Shown here piece after piece: positions 16,151-24,787 of a stretch of 41,751 bases of DNA; position 1 is the stretch's first letter; every line of letters starts with the position of its first letter. This stretch comes from DASTYK01 sp964384585 (GTDB lineage Bacteria > Gemmatimonadota > Gemmatimonadetes > Longimicrobiales > RSA9). The DNA lies in contig CAYLME010000010.1 in assembly GCA_964384585.1 (NCBI GenBank), positions 1 through 41,751 on the forward strand, given 5' to 3'. A model generated the notes under the pieces. That model had not been told where the DNA came from and did no database searches. It worked only from the letters and a program-made list of their open reading frames with translations. Position numbers and translations under genes: made by a program.

Positions 16151-17101
16151 ATGCGGATATTCGACAAGGCGAATTTCAACTTCATCGGCAAGCGCAAGAC
16201 CTTCTTCACGGTCAGCGCCGTCGTGCTGCTGCTGATGCTGGCGACGTCGATCTATTTCCAGGTCTCGCGCGGCTCCTGGCTGAACTACTCGGTCGACTTC
16301 ACGGGCGGTACGCTCGTGCAGGTGCGCATTGGTGAAGAGACGTCCGTGGCCGATCTGCGCCAGGTGATCGATAACGTGGTTCCGGGTTCGGAGATCACTG
16401 CATTCGGCGAAGGCAACGAGTTTCTCGTGCGCGCGCCGCAGTCGGAAGGTGATGCGAGCGGTGCAGCAGAGCTGATCGTGGACGGGCTGCGTGACCGCTA
16501 CGGCCAGAACTTCGAAGTCGTGCGCACGGAGGCGGTCGGCGCGAAGGTCGGCGGTGAGTTGCAGACACGCGCACTGCTCGCGATCCTGCTCTCCTTTGCG
16601 ACCACGCTGATCTACCTGGCGTTCCGCTTCGAGTGGCGCTTCGGCCTGGCCGCGATCATTGCCACGGCGCACGACGTGCTGTTCGCTCTCGGCTTCATTT
16701 CGGTGCTGCAGCTCGACGTCGCGCTGCCGACCGTGGCCGCGCTGCTCACGATTCTCGGCTACTCGCTGAACGACACGATCGTCGTGTTCGACCGCGTGCG
16801 CGAGAACCTGCCGAACGTGCGCCGCGAGGGCTTCGAGTCCGTGCTGAACCGCTCGATCAACGAGACGCTGCCGCGCACCGTGCTGACGTCGATGACGACC
16901 GTCGTTACGCTGCTCTCGCTCTACCTGTTCGGCACCGGGTCACTGCGCGACTTCGCGCTCATCATGGTCGTCGGTGTCATCATCGCCACGTACTCCTCGA
17001 TCTTCATCGGTGCGGCGTCGCTGCTCGAGATCGAGAAGCGCTGGCCGGGTGAGCGCGTCGGCAAGGCGGCGACGCGACCGCGCGCCAGCGCGACTGCCTG
17101 A
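16151..17101 (+). CDS. secF: Protein translocase subunit SecF
   Basis: Partner of SecD in the Sec holotranslocon. 316 residues. It begins with RIFDKANFNFIGKRKTFF and a membrane helix, then the family signature NYSVDFTGGTLVQVRIG. A small periplasmic domain (FGEGNEFLVRAPQ) is followed by five membrane helices with ALGFISVLQLDVALPTVAAL, LTILGYSLNDTIVVFDRVRE and the conserved NRSINETLPRTVLTSMTTVV loop. The last ~20 residues are basic. Separate secD and secF genes, spaced by 12 nt, imply co-transcription. A hairpin at 17121-17155 lies just downstream. Confidence 0.96.
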   Translation: MRIFDKANFNFIGKRKTFFTVSAVVLLLMLATSIYFQVSRGSWLNYSVDFTGGTLVQVRIGEETSVADLRQVIDNVVPGSEITAFGEGNEFLVRAPQSEGDASGAAELIVDGLRDRYGQNFEVVRTEAVGAKVGGELQTRALLAILLSFATTLIYLAFRFEWRFGLAAIIATAHDVLFALGFISVLQLDVALPTVAALLTILGYSLNDTIVVFDRVRENLPNVRREGFESVLNRSINETLPRTVLTSMTTVVTLLSLYLFGTGSLRDFALIMVVGVIIATYSSIFIGAASLLEIEKRWPGERVGKAATRPRASATA

Positions 17102-17120
17102 CACACCGGGTGTTACGCAC

Positions 17121-17155
17121 ACGGCCGTCCGGCGCAGAGCGCGTCGGGCGGCCGT
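17121..17155 (+). terminator. Possible terminator after secF
   Basis: Ten-base-pair stem between ACGGCCGTCC (17121-17130) and GGGCGGCCGT (17146-17155) with one G-U pair and a loop that can fold further. No run of T follows, so termination without Rho is uncertain; it may only protect the 3' end. Confidence 0.4.
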
Positions 17156-17221
17156 CTCAGTTCCGGCAGGCGGTTCGCACACGATCGTGACCGCCCCAAC
17201 AATACGGATGCATCGACAACC

Positions 17222-17980
17222 ATGTTCGACAGCCACTGTCACCTGACGGACGAGCGCTTTGCAGGCGAGGTCGACGACGTACTCGCTCGTGCGCGTGCAG
17301 CTGGCGTCAACGGCGTCGTCACGATCGCGAGCGGACTCGATGATGCCGTCGCCGCCGCAGTCATTGCTGGTGCGCAGCCCGACGTCTGGTGCACTGCGGG
17401 AGTGCACCCGCATGCGGCTGCGCAGCAGCAGGACGGATGGATGGATCGACTGCGTGACCTGCTCGATCATCCACGCTGTGTCGCGATCGGTGAGGCCGGC
17501 CTCGACTACTTCTACGAGAACTCGCCGCGGGCTGTGCAGCGTGCGGTATTCGAGCGGCAGCTCGAGCTTGCTGCGGAGTTCGGTCTGCCCATCGTCGTGC
17601 ACTCGCGTGACGCGGAGGCGGACACGATCGCCATGGTGCGCGCGGCGCAGGGCGCGCGCGGGGTGCTGCACTGTTTCGATGCGGGCCCCGCATTGCTCGA
17701 TGCCGCGCTCGAATCAGGGTGGTACGTGTCGTTCGCGGGACTGATCACGTTCAAGCGCTACGAGCGCGGCGACCTGGTCGCTGCGGTGCCGGATGAACAG
17801 CTGCTCGTGGAGACGGACAGTCCATACCTCGCGCCGGTGCCGCATCGCGGGAAGCGCAACGAGCCGGCCCGGGTCGCGCAGGTCGTGGAGCGCGCTGCCG
17901 CGTTCCGCGGGCAGACGCCGGCGGCCGTGGGCGAGCAGACGGAGCGGAACGCGCGCGCGTTCTACTCCGTGGACGCATGA
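17222..17980 (+). CDS. tatD: TatD-family metal-dependent hydrolase (DNase)
   Basis: 252 residues, TIM-barrel metal hydrolase of the TatD/YcfH group, whose members act as 3'-5' exonucleases on DNA. Metal ligands are visible in family order: His5 and His7 (FDSHCHL), Glu in IGEAGLDYFY, His in PIVVHSRDA, His in GVLHCFDAG and Asp in LVETDSPYLAPVPHRGKRNEP. ATG 17222 begins directly with the conserved MFDSHCH, and an in-frame alternative is not needed. It stands 120 nt after secF and 107 nt before mutL; no clear promoter was found before it, so it may be read through from secDF. Confidence 0.93.
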   Translation: MFDSHCHLTDERFAGEVDDVLARARAAGVNGVVTIASGLDDAVAAAVIAGAQPDVWCTAGVHPHAAAQQQDGWMDRLRDLLDHPRCVAIGEAGLDYFYENSPRAVQRAVFERQLELAAEFGLPIVVHSRDAEADTIAMVRAAQGARGVLHCFDAGPALLDAALESGWYVSFAGLITFKRYERGDLVAAVPDEQLLVETDSPYLAPVPHRGKRNEPARVAQVVERAAAFRGQTPAAVGEQTERNARAFYSVDA

Positions 17981-17990
17981 GCATCGGCCC

Positions 17991-18018
17991 TGCACATCCG
18001 CCGCAGACGCGCTATCTT
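17991..18018 (+). promoter_or_regulatory. Possible promoter of the mutL-coaX operon
   Basis: TGCACA (17991-17996), 16-nt spacer, TATCTT (18013-18018). The -10 is good; the -35 matches the consensus at four of six positions. It lies in the 107-nt gap after tatD, about 70 nt before the mutL start. Confidence 0.45.
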
Positions 18019-18087
18019 TCCGGATGCACGCGCGGTGCGACCGCTCAGGTGTGCAGCGCGTTCCTACTGCGGAAATCCCGAAGCTGA

Positions 18088-19890
18088 ATGGCACGCCGGA
18101 TCGTCGTCCTGCCGGACACCCTCGCCAACCAGATCGCCGCCGGCGAAGTCGTCGAGCGGCCGGCCTCCGTTGTCAAGGAGCTGGTCGAGAACGCACTCGA
18201 TGCAGCGGCTACCCGCGTGGACATCGTCGTGCGCAACGGCGGCAAGACGGAGATCCGTGTTGCGGACGATGGCTGCGGCATGGGCCGCGACGATGCGCTG
18301 CTTGCGCTCGACCGTCATGCGACGAGCAAGCTGCGTGAGCCGGCCGACCTGCGCGACGTTCGCACCTTCGGGTTCCGCGGTGAGGCGCTGCCGTCGATCG
18401 CATCGGTGTCACGACTCGTGCTTGAGACTGCAGAACCGGGTGGCGTCGGCACGCGCGTGCGGGTATCGGCCGGCCGGATCCACGCAGTAGAGGACTGCGC
18501 GCGGCAGTCGGGCACGACCATCACGGTGCGCAACCTGTTCTCGAACGTTCCCGCACGACAGAAGTTCATGCGCACGGCCGCGGCCGAAACGCGCGCGATC
18601 GCCGATGCGGTGGTCGTGCTCGCTCTTGCCAACCTGTCCACTGCGTTCCGGCTGGAGTCGAACGACCGGGTGCTGCTCGAGCTGCCTGCGGCTTCCGACC
18701 TGGTGTCGCGGGTGGCCGCGCTGTGGGGGGACGACGCCGCGCGCCGGATGGTCGCCGCCGAGCATGAGGCAGAGGGCTACCGGCTGGCCGGGCTGGTCGA
18801 ACGGCCCGACGCATCACTCAGCGGCCCGCGCCGCGTTCAGCTGTTCGTGAATGGTCGTCCGTTCCGGGACCGCGACCTGGTGCGTGCCGCCGAGCGCGCG
18901 TACCGCACCACGGTGCCCCATGGGGCGCGCCCTTCGCTCGTGCTCTATCTGCGCAGCGATCCCGGCCTGGTGGACGTGAACGTGCACCCGGCCAAGCTCG
19001 AGGTCCGCTTCCAGGACCGGGCGGCAGTGGAGCAGCTGGTCGAGGACGCGATCCACGCGGCGCTGAACACGGCCGAGAGCTCCGCGACGCTCGATCGCCG
19101 ACCGCCTGCACCACAGCTGCGACGGGCTGCACCGATGCCGCCGACTCCCGCGGAAGCCATGCCGGGTGCGGAAGGCCAGCTCGCCTTCTTCGTCGCCGCT
19201 GCCGAGCCGGGCGTGCGCGCAACGGACGCAGGCGGTGAAGCGGACGCGAATGAGCCGGGCCCGGCCGCTGTCGCGGTACCGGAAGGCGTCGGCACACCGG
19301 TCCTGCCGGCCGGACGTACGAACCTGTGGCAGATCCACGAGACCTACATCCTCGCGGAGACGCGCAGCGGCCTGCTCATCATCGACCAGCATTCCGCACA
19401 CGAGCGCGTGCTCTTCCAGGAATTGATGCAGGGCTTCTCGAACGGCGGTGGCGCGAGCCAGCGCCTGCTGTTCCCGCTCACGTTGCGTCTGACGCCGGCG
19501 GAGTACGGTGTCGTGGAGGCCTCGCAGACGCTCTTCGAGCAGGCCGGGTTCGAGATCGAGCCGTTCGGCGGCCGGACCGTCATCGTACACGCGGCGCCGC
19601 ACCCGCATCCGTACTTCGATGCCGAGCGGTGCCTGCGCGAGATGATCGCGGAGCTCGCCGCTGGCAGTGAGCTGACGCGCGCGGCGCGGAATCAGCACGA
19701 GCGCATCGCGATGACGTTCGCATGCAAGGGCGCGATCAAGGCGGGCCAGCCGCTGACTGCACGCGAGATGGAGCTGCTGTTCGATCGCCTGTTCGCGACC
19801 GATCTGCCGTATCACGACGTGCATGGCCGTCCCACGATCGTGCGTCTCTCGCTGCAGGAGCTGGCGCGCCGCTTCGGCCGTCATGGCTGA
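18088..19890 (+). CDS. mutL: DNA mismatch repair protein MutL
   Basis: 600 residues. The N-terminal GHKL ATPase is intact: VKELVENALDA (motif I), DDGCGMGRDD (motif II), TFGFRGEALPSIASV (motif III) and NLFSNVPARQKFM. Pro/Ala-rich linker sequence runs from about 330 to 410. The C-terminal dimerisation domain starts at LWQIHETYILAET. The nuclease motif of non-methyl-directed MutL proteins is imperfect: D433-Q-H-S then ERVLFQE instead of DQHAxxExxxxE, and DVHGRP (577-582) instead of CPHGRP. ACKGAIKAG resembles the third motif. The start ATG 18088 fits the family. It overlaps miaA by 8 nt at the head of a six-gene operon. Confidence 0.95.
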   Translation: MARRIVVLPDTLANQIAAGEVVERPASVVKELVENALDAAATRVDIVVRNGGKTEIRVADDGCGMGRDDALLALDRHATSKLREPADLRDVRTFGFRGEALPSIASVSRLVLETAEPGGVGTRVRVSAGRIHAVEDCARQSGTTITVRNLFSNVPARQKFMRTAAAETRAIADAVVVLALANLSTAFRLESNDRVLLELPAASDLVSRVAALWGDDAARRMVAAEHEAEGYRLAGLVERPDASLSGPRRVQLFVNGRPFRDRDLVRAAERAYRTTVPHGARPSLVLYLRSDPGLVDVNVHPAKLEVRFQDRAAVEQLVEDAIHAALNTAESSATLDRRPPAPQLRRAAPMPPTPAEAMPGAEGQLAFFVAAAEPGVRATDAGGEADANEPGPAAVAVPEGVGTPVLPAGRTNLWQIHETYILAETRSGLLIIDQHSAHERVLFQELMQGFSNGGGASQRLLFPLTLRLTPAEYGVVEASQTLFEQAGFEIEPFGGRTVIVHAAPHPHPYFDAERCLREMIAELAAGSELTRAARNQHERIAMTFACKGAIKAGQPLTAREMELLFDRLFATDLPYHDVHGRPTIVRLSLQELARRFGRHG

Positions 19891-20824
19891 GCGCGGCGCC
19901 ATCGCGATCCTCGGTCCAACGGCCAGTGGCAAGACCGCCGTTGCGGTCGAGGTGGCCCGGCTGCTCGACGGCGAGGTCATCTCGATGGACTCGCGGCAGG
20001 TATACCGCGGCATGGACATCGGCACGGCCAAGCCGGCGCCGGCCGAGCGGGGGGGCATCCCGCATCACGGCTTCGACCTGGTCGAGCCGGGCGAGCGGTA
20101 CAGTGCGGGACGCTTCGCGCGCGACGCCTGGCAGTGGATCGACTCCATCCGCGGCCGCGGGCGGGTTCCCGTGCTCGCCGGCGGCACCGGCTTCTTCCTG
20201 CGCGCGCTCACGCACCCCATGTTCGATGAGCCGGACGCGTCGGCCGGCGTGCGCGAGGCGATCAAGCGGCAGCTGGACACGTTCGCGCCGGAGCGACTCG
20301 TGCGCTGGGCCGATGCGCTCGATCCGGAGGGCGGCTGGGCACAGGGACGCGCAGGAGGCAGGCAGCGTGCTGCGCGTGCCGTCGAGATCGCGTTGCGTAC
20401 CGGCCGCCCGCTTTCGTGGTGGCAGAAGCAGCAGCCGCGCGGCCGCATCCTGCAGCCGCTCACGTTCGTGCTCGAGTTGCCACGTGACGTACTCTACGAC
20501 CGGATCAACCGTCGCGTTGACGTGATGGTGGATGCCGGACTCGTGGGCGAGGTGATGCGCCTGCGCGAGCGGGGCTACACGGCGGCGGACCCGGGTATGA
20601 ACGCGACCGGCTATGTCGAAGTGCTGCGCTACCTGGACGGCGAAGTGGACCTCGACACCGCTGTCGAGCAGATCCGGGCGGCGACGCGCCGCTACGCACG
20701 TCGCCAGCTCACGTGGCTGCGACACCAGGTGCCCGAGGATGCGGTGCGTCTCGATGCAGCGTTGCCGGCCGGGCAGCTCGCCGCGCAGATCGTTGCGCAC
20801 TGGCGCGAAACGGAGGAGATGTGA
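19883..20824 (+). CDS. miaA: tRNA dimethylallyltransferase MiaA
   Basis: Transfers a dimethylallyl group to A37 of tRNAs that read codons starting with U. 313 residues. The P-loop is GPTASGKT (11-18), followed by the family signature SMDSRQVYRGMDIGTAKP, GGIPHHGFDLVEPGERYSAG, the VPVLAGGTGFFLRAL strand, and RQRAARAVEIALRTGRPLSWW. The C-terminal RRYARRQLTWLRHQ is also diagnostic. ATG 19883 gives the family N-terminus; a frame opening at 19823 lies inside mutL. Following mutL is the common mutL-miaA order. Its stop overlaps the bshA start (GTGA). Confidence 0.95.
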   Translation: MAERGAIAILGPTASGKTAVAVEVARLLDGEVISMDSRQVYRGMDIGTAKPAPAERGGIPHHGFDLVEPGERYSAGRFARDAWQWIDSIRGRGRVPVLAGGTGFFLRALTHPMFDEPDASAGVREAIKRQLDTFAPERLVRWADALDPEGGWAQGRAGGRQRAARAVEIALRTGRPLSWWQKQQPRGRILQPLTFVLELPRDVLYDRINRRVDVMVDAGLVGEVMRLRERGYTAADPGMNATGYVEVLRYLDGEVDLDTAVEQIRAATRRYARRQLTWLRHQVPEDAVRLDAALPAGQLAAQIVAHWRETEEM

Positions 20825-21942
20825 AGATCGGGATCAGCTGTTACCCCGTGTACGGCGGCTCGGGTGTGGTCGCGACGGAACTCGGCATCGAGCTCGCGAA
20901 ACGCGGCCACGAGGTGCATTTCATCACCTATGCGCCGCCCTTCCGGCTCGGGCACTTCGTCGAGCGCATCTTCTATCACGAGGTCGAAGTGCCGCAGTAC
21001 GCGCTCTTCGAACATCCGCCGTACAATCTCGCGCTGAGCGTCGCGATCCAGAACGTCGCTGCGACGCACGGGCTCGACCTGCTGCACGCACATTACGCGG
21101 TGCCGCATGCGACGTCGGCGTGGCTCGCCAAGGAGATGCTGGGCAGCCGCTGCTTCCGCATCATCACGACATTGCATGGTACGGACATCACGCTGGTCGG
21201 ACAGGATCCATCGTACCATGCGATCACGCAGTTCTCGATACGGCGCTCCGACGGTATCACCGCGGTCAGCGAGTACCTGAAGCGCGAGACGGTGCAGCAT
21301 TTCGCCGTCGAGCGCGATCGCATCCGCGTAATCCCGAACTTTGTCGACCTGGATCGCTACCGGCGCGACGCCTACCCGTGCCATCGCGGCAAGCTCGCAG
21401 CGCCGGGCGAGAAAATCATCACGCACATCTCGAATTTCCGCGCCGTCAAGCGCGTGACCGACGCGGTGCGCGTGTTCGCAGGCATTGTCGCCCGCGTGCC
21501 GTCGCGGCTGCTGCTCGTTGGTGACGGTCCCGAGCGCTCGCACGTGCAGCACCTGGCCGAGGAACTCGGCATCGCCGAGCAGGTCACGTTCCTCGGCAAG
21601 CAGGCGTCCGTCGCGGAACTGCTGTCCTGCTCCGACCTGTTCCTGCTGCCCAGCGAGCAGGAGGCGTTCGGTCTCGTCGCGCTCGAGGCGATGGCCTGCG
21701 GTGTGCCCGTCGTCGCAACCTGCGTGGGGGGCATCCCTGAAGTCGTGACGGACGGTGTGAGCGGGATGCTCGCGCCTGTCGGCGACGTCGAGACAATGGC
21801 GACGCGCGCCGTCGCGGTGCTGCAGGACGAGGACGCCTGGACGACGATGAGTGAAGCAGCGCGGCGCGACGCCACGCGGTTCAGTGCGGACACGGTCGTG
21901 CCGATGTACGAAGCGTACTACGAGGAGGTCCTCGCGCGGTGA
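20821..21942 (+). CDS. bshA: N-acetyl-alpha-D-glucosaminyl L-malate synthase (bacillithiol pathway)
   Basis: Family 4 glycosyltransferase, first enzyme of bacillithiol synthesis (UDP-GlcNAc plus L-malate). 373 residues. BshA-specific features are the start KIGISCYPVYGGSGVVATELG, HEVHFITYAPPFRL, HAHYAVPHATSAWLA and TTLHGTDITLVGQDPSY, where other GT4 enzymes differ. The GT4 E-x7-E motif is SEQEAFGLVALEAMACGVPV. The start is GTG 20821, in a 4-nt overlap with miaA. No bshB or bshC is visible in the window, so the rest of the pathway would have to lie elsewhere. Confidence 0.9.
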   Translation: MKIGISCYPVYGGSGVVATELGIELAKRGHEVHFITYAPPFRLGHFVERIFYHEVEVPQYALFEHPPYNLALSVAIQNVAATHGLDLLHAHYAVPHATSAWLAKEMLGSRCFRIITTLHGTDITLVGQDPSYHAITQFSIRRSDGITAVSEYLKRETVQHFAVERDRIRVIPNFVDLDRYRRDAYPCHRGKLAAPGEKIITHISNFRAVKRVTDAVRVFAGIVARVPSRLLLVGDGPERSHVQHLAEELGIAEQVTFLGKQASVAELLSCSDLFLLPSEQEAFGLVALEAMACGVPVVATCVGGIPEVVTDGVSGMLAPVGDVETMATRAVAVLQDEDAWTTMSEAARRDATRFSADTVVPMYEAYYEEVLAR

Positions 21943-22823
21943 GGAGCGAAACGAACGCCGGCGCTCTGCCGGCCGTGCACGTGGACGATGACGCGCTCCA
22001 CCTCGTGGACCTCGCGCTGAACGAGGATCGCGGCACGGGTGACGTGACCACGATCTGGACCGTCACCGCGCGCGCGCGTGCGGAGGCGCGCATCGTCGCC
22101 AAGGCGAGTGGTGTCATCGCCGGCCTCGAGATCGCGCGCGCCGTGTTCGTACGTGTGGATCCGCGCGTCGAACTCGAAGCGAAGGTGCACGACGGTGACC
22201 GCGTGTCGCTCGGTGACGTCGTGTGCACACTGCATGGGCCCGCCCGTGCCGTGCTGACGGGCGAGCGTACCGCACTCAACTTCCTGCAGCGGCTGTCCGG
22301 CGTCGCGACACTGACGCGCGCCTACGTGGACGAGGTGGCCGGCACGAACGCGCGCATCCTCGATACGCGCAAGACGACGCCCGGCTGGCGTACACTCGAG
22401 AAGGCCGCCGTGCGGGCCGGCGGCGGTGCGAATCATCGGTACGGCCTCCATGACATGGTGCTCCTCAAGGAGAACCACATCGCGATGGCGGGTGGCATCG
22501 CGGCCGCGCTCGAGATGGTGGCCTCGCAGAATCGCCCCCGTGTACCGGTAGAGATCGAAGTGCGCAATCTCGATGAGCTGGAGCAGGCCATCCACGCGGG
22601 GGCAGAGCGTGTCATGCTCGACAACATGACGCTCGACGAGATGCGTGCGGCCGTGGAGCGCGCCCGCGCCGGGAAACGGCCGCCACGTCTCGAGGCGTCG
22701 GGCAACATGACCCTCGACCGTGTCCGCGCAGTCGCGGAGACCGGGGTCGATGACATCAGCGTCGGCGCACTCACGCACTCCGCCGTGGCGCTCGACCTCT
22801 CGATGCAGGTGCACGCCCTCTGA
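21939..22823 (+). CDS. nadC: Nicotinate-nucleotide pyrophosphorylase (carboxylating)
   Basis: Makes nicotinate mononucleotide from quinolinate and PRPP in de novo NAD synthesis. 294 residues. Family landmarks: LALNEDRGTGDVTT near 26-39, ERTALNFLQRLSGVATLT, the quinolinate/PRPP-binding DTRKTTPGWRTLEKAAV, GGGANHRYGLHDMVLLKENH, and ASGNMTLDRVRAVAETGVDD with ISVGALTHS at the barrel end. The start is GTG 21939, overlapping the bshA stop. nadA and nadB are not in the window. Confidence 0.95.
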   Translation: MRSETNAGALPAVHVDDDALHLVDLALNEDRGTGDVTTIWTVTARARAEARIVAKASGVIAGLEIARAVFVRVDPRVELEAKVHDGDRVSLGDVVCTLHGPARAVLTGERTALNFLQRLSGVATLTRAYVDEVAGTNARILDTRKTTPGWRTLEKAAVRAGGGANHRYGLHDMVLLKENHIAMAGGIAAALEMVASQNRPRVPVEIEVRNLDELEQAIHAGAERVMLDNMTLDEMRAAVERARAGKRPPRLEASGNMTLDRVRAVAETGVDDISVGALTHSAVALDLSMQVHAL

Positions 22824-22867
22824 GCAGCGACGCGCGCCGGCTTGCCGAATGGGAGGGCCGCAGCATC

Positions 22868-23641
22868 GTGGCCTGGCAGCGCGCATGGCGCATCCCCGCG
22901 CTCCACGTGTTCGCGCATGTTTCGTCCACGAACGATGTGCTGCGCGACGCATCAGCGAGCGAAGCGCCGTCCGGTACGACCGCGCTCGCGGAGGTGCAGA
23001 CCGCCGGCCGGGGCCAGCATGGTCGCACCTGGGAAGGGAAGGCCGGCCAGTCGCTGCTCATCTCTGTCCTGCTGCGGACGCAGACTGCCCACGCGCCCGG
23101 GACGGCACCGATCCGCGTCGGCCTCGCAGCCGCGGTTGCAGTCGAAGCCGTCTGCAACGTGACGGTGCAGCTCAAGTGGCCGAACGATCTCGTCGTTGCC
23201 GGGCGCAAGCTCGGCGGCGTGCTCTGCGAGGCGACGACGAGCGGCACGTCCACGAGCATCGTCGCGGGCATCGGCATCAACGTCGGGCAGCGCATCGAGG
23301 ATTTTCCGCCCGGGCTCGCGGATGCGGCGGTGTCGCTTCGCATGGCGGGCTGTGGCGGCGTGCAGCGCAGTGCACTCGCTGGAGCGATCCTGGAACGGCT
23401 GGTGCCGCGTGCGGACGGTATCGCACTGCCGCTCGCAGGGCATGAGCTGGACGCGTGGGCGGCCCGCGACGCCCTGGCCGGTCACCTGATCGAGATCGAT
23501 GGCAGCGCGGCCGGCACTGCGGCGGGACTGAGCCCACAGGGCGAGCTGCGCGTGCAAAGCGACGCGGGAATCGCTACCGTGCACACAGGACGCGTGCGCA
23601 TCGCGGGCGCACGCACCGTCGCTCACGAAAGGGCGCCATGA
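22868..23641 (+). CDS. birA: Biotin--[acetyl-CoA-carboxylase] ligase
   Basis: Attaches biotin to the carrier protein of biotin carboxylases. 257 residues from GTG 22868, which has GGGAGGG ten bases upstream. The catalytic core is clear: SSTNDVLRD, the biotinyl-AMP loop AGRGQHGRTWEGKAGQSLLI, LKWPNDLVVAGRKLGGVLCE with the catalytic lysine, and IVAGIGINVG. A short C-terminal SH3-like domain follows. There is no N-terminal helix-turn-helix, so it is a class I ligase without repressor function. It may start further upstream: an in-frame CTG at 22820 would overlap the nadC stop as CTGA. It overlaps coaX by 4 nt. Confidence 0.92.
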   Translation: MAWQRAWRIPALHVFAHVSSTNDVLRDASASEAPSGTTALAEVQTAGRGQHGRTWEGKAGQSLLISVLLRTQTAHAPGTAPIRVGLAAAVAVEAVCNVTVQLKWPNDLVVAGRKLGGVLCEATTSGTSTSIVAGIGINVGQRIEDFPPGLADAAVSLRMAGCGGVQRSALAGAILERLVPRADGIALPLAGHELDAWAARDALAGHLIEIDGSAAGTAAGLSPQGELRVQSDAGIATVHTGRVRIAGARTVAHERAP

Positions 23642-24453
23642 TCCTGACATTCGACGTCGGTAACACCGAGACCGTGCTCGGGCTTTTCGAGGAGGATGCG
23701 CTCGTCGATCACTGGCGCATCTCGACACACGCCGACCGGACGGTCGATGAGCTCGGGCTCCTGGTACGTAACCTGATCCGCGAGTCCGGCTTTCCGGCCG
23801 ACGCGGTGAGCGGCGCTGCCATCGCTTCCGTCGTACCACCCATGACGCCCCGGCTGGTCGAGATGTGCGAACGGCACCTCGCCGCCAACCCGCTCATCGT
23901 CGACGCGCGCACGAGCCTGCCGATCCGCCTCGACGTCGAGGAGCCGCTCTCCGTCGGCGCCGACCGCATCGCCAACACGCTCGCCGCTGCGCGGCTCTAC
24001 GCACGCGATACGATCGCCGTCGACCTCGGCACCGCGACCACCTTCGATTGCATCACCGCGGACGGCGTGTTCGCGGGCGGCGTCATTTCGCCCGGCGTGA
24101 ATACCGGCGCCGAGACGCTCGTACGCCGCACCGCACGACTGCCGCGCATCGAGCTCGAGGACGCGCCCGCCACCGTTATCGGCCGGCGCACCGACACGGC
24201 ACTGCAGAGCGGCATCTTCTACAGCGCCGTGGACGCCATCGACGGCATCGTTCGCCGCATCCGCGAGGAGTGGCGCCGCCCCAACGCGCTCGTCGTCGCA
24301 ACCGGCGGCCTCGCCCCGCTGCTCGGCCCGCACTGCCAGACCGTGGACCGCATCGAGCCGTACCTGACCCTCTACGGGCTCCACTTCGCCTACCGCCACG
24401 TCACTGAGGCCCAGCGGCCGCGCCCCGTCCGGCGCGGCCGGCGACGCGGCTAG
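23638..24453 (+). CDS. coaX: Type III pantothenate kinase
   Basis: First step of coenzyme A synthesis. 271 residues of the CoaX (acetate/sugar kinase fold) type, not the CoaA type. Signature motifs: phosphate loop DVGNT (6-10), VGADRIANTLAAARLY, DLGTATTFDCIT, and VFAGGVISPGVNTGAETLVRRTARLP, plus VVATGGLAPLLGP near the end. ATG 23638 overlaps the birA stop (ATGA). The C-terminus ends in a basic run (RPVRRGRRRG). birA followed by coaX is a frequent bacterial pair. It is the last gene of the mutL operon. Confidence 0.95.
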   Translation: MILTFDVGNTETVLGLFEEDALVDHWRISTHADRTVDELGLLVRNLIRESGFPADAVSGAAIASVVPPMTPRLVEMCERHLAANPLIVDARTSLPIRLDVEEPLSVGADRIANTLAAARLYARDTIAVDLGTATTFDCITADGVFAGGVISPGVNTGAETLVRRTARLPRIELEDAPATVIGRRTDTALQSGIFYSAVDAIDGIVRRIREEWRRPNALVVATGGLAPLLGPHCQTVDRIEPYLTLYGLHFAYRHVTEAQRPRPVRRGRRRG

Positions 24454-24682
24454 CGAGTCACGCCTCACGCCACCGCCGGCGCGGCCGGGCTGGACACCGC
24501 CGGCGCGGACAGTCCGGCGCGGCCGTTGCCGGCCGCAGGCGCGCACGGGGCCGCCGCCACACCCGCAGCCATCCCCGCCCTTCGCGCCGTCGCCTTGCCA
24601 TCCCGGCAGACACGGTCTGCCAGCCCGACAAATCCGGCCGGTACGCGGTTCGCTATGGCGTCGCACCGCGCAGCGGGCGTGC
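24454..24682. other. GC-rich intergenic region before groES
   Basis: No gene is supported. It holds a hairpin GCGGCC-loop-GGCCGC at 24519-24536, without T tract, which may mark the end of the coaX transcript, and the 14-base string CACCGCCGGCGCGG twice in direct orientation within the first 60 bases. Confidence 0.4.
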
Positions 24683-24710
24683 TTGACAGGGGCAGGCGGC
24701 CCGCTACCTT
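24683..24710 (+). promoter_or_regulatory. Promoter of groES-groEL
   Basis: TTGACA (24683-24688), 16-nt spacer, TACCTT (24705-24710). The predicted start near 24717-24720 puts the CIRCE operator at the very 5' end of the transcript, the usual arrangement for HrcA control. Confidence 0.75.
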
Positions 24711-24722
24711 TGCGCCTGCGTG

Positions 24723-24749
24723 TTAGCACTCAACAGTGAGGAGTGCTAA
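24723..24749 (+). promoter_or_regulatory. CIRCE operator (HrcA binding site)
   Basis: Perfect CIRCE inverted repeat TTAGCACTC-N9-GAGTGCTAA; one further base pairs on each side. It lies just after the promoter and 38 nt before groES. The family repressor is HrcA, whose gene is not in the window. Heat and unfolded protein are expected to relieve repression through GroEL titration. Confidence 0.97.
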
Positions 24750-24787
24750 CGAGCAACCGAGCAAAACATCCAGAGGAGGTAAGCAGC

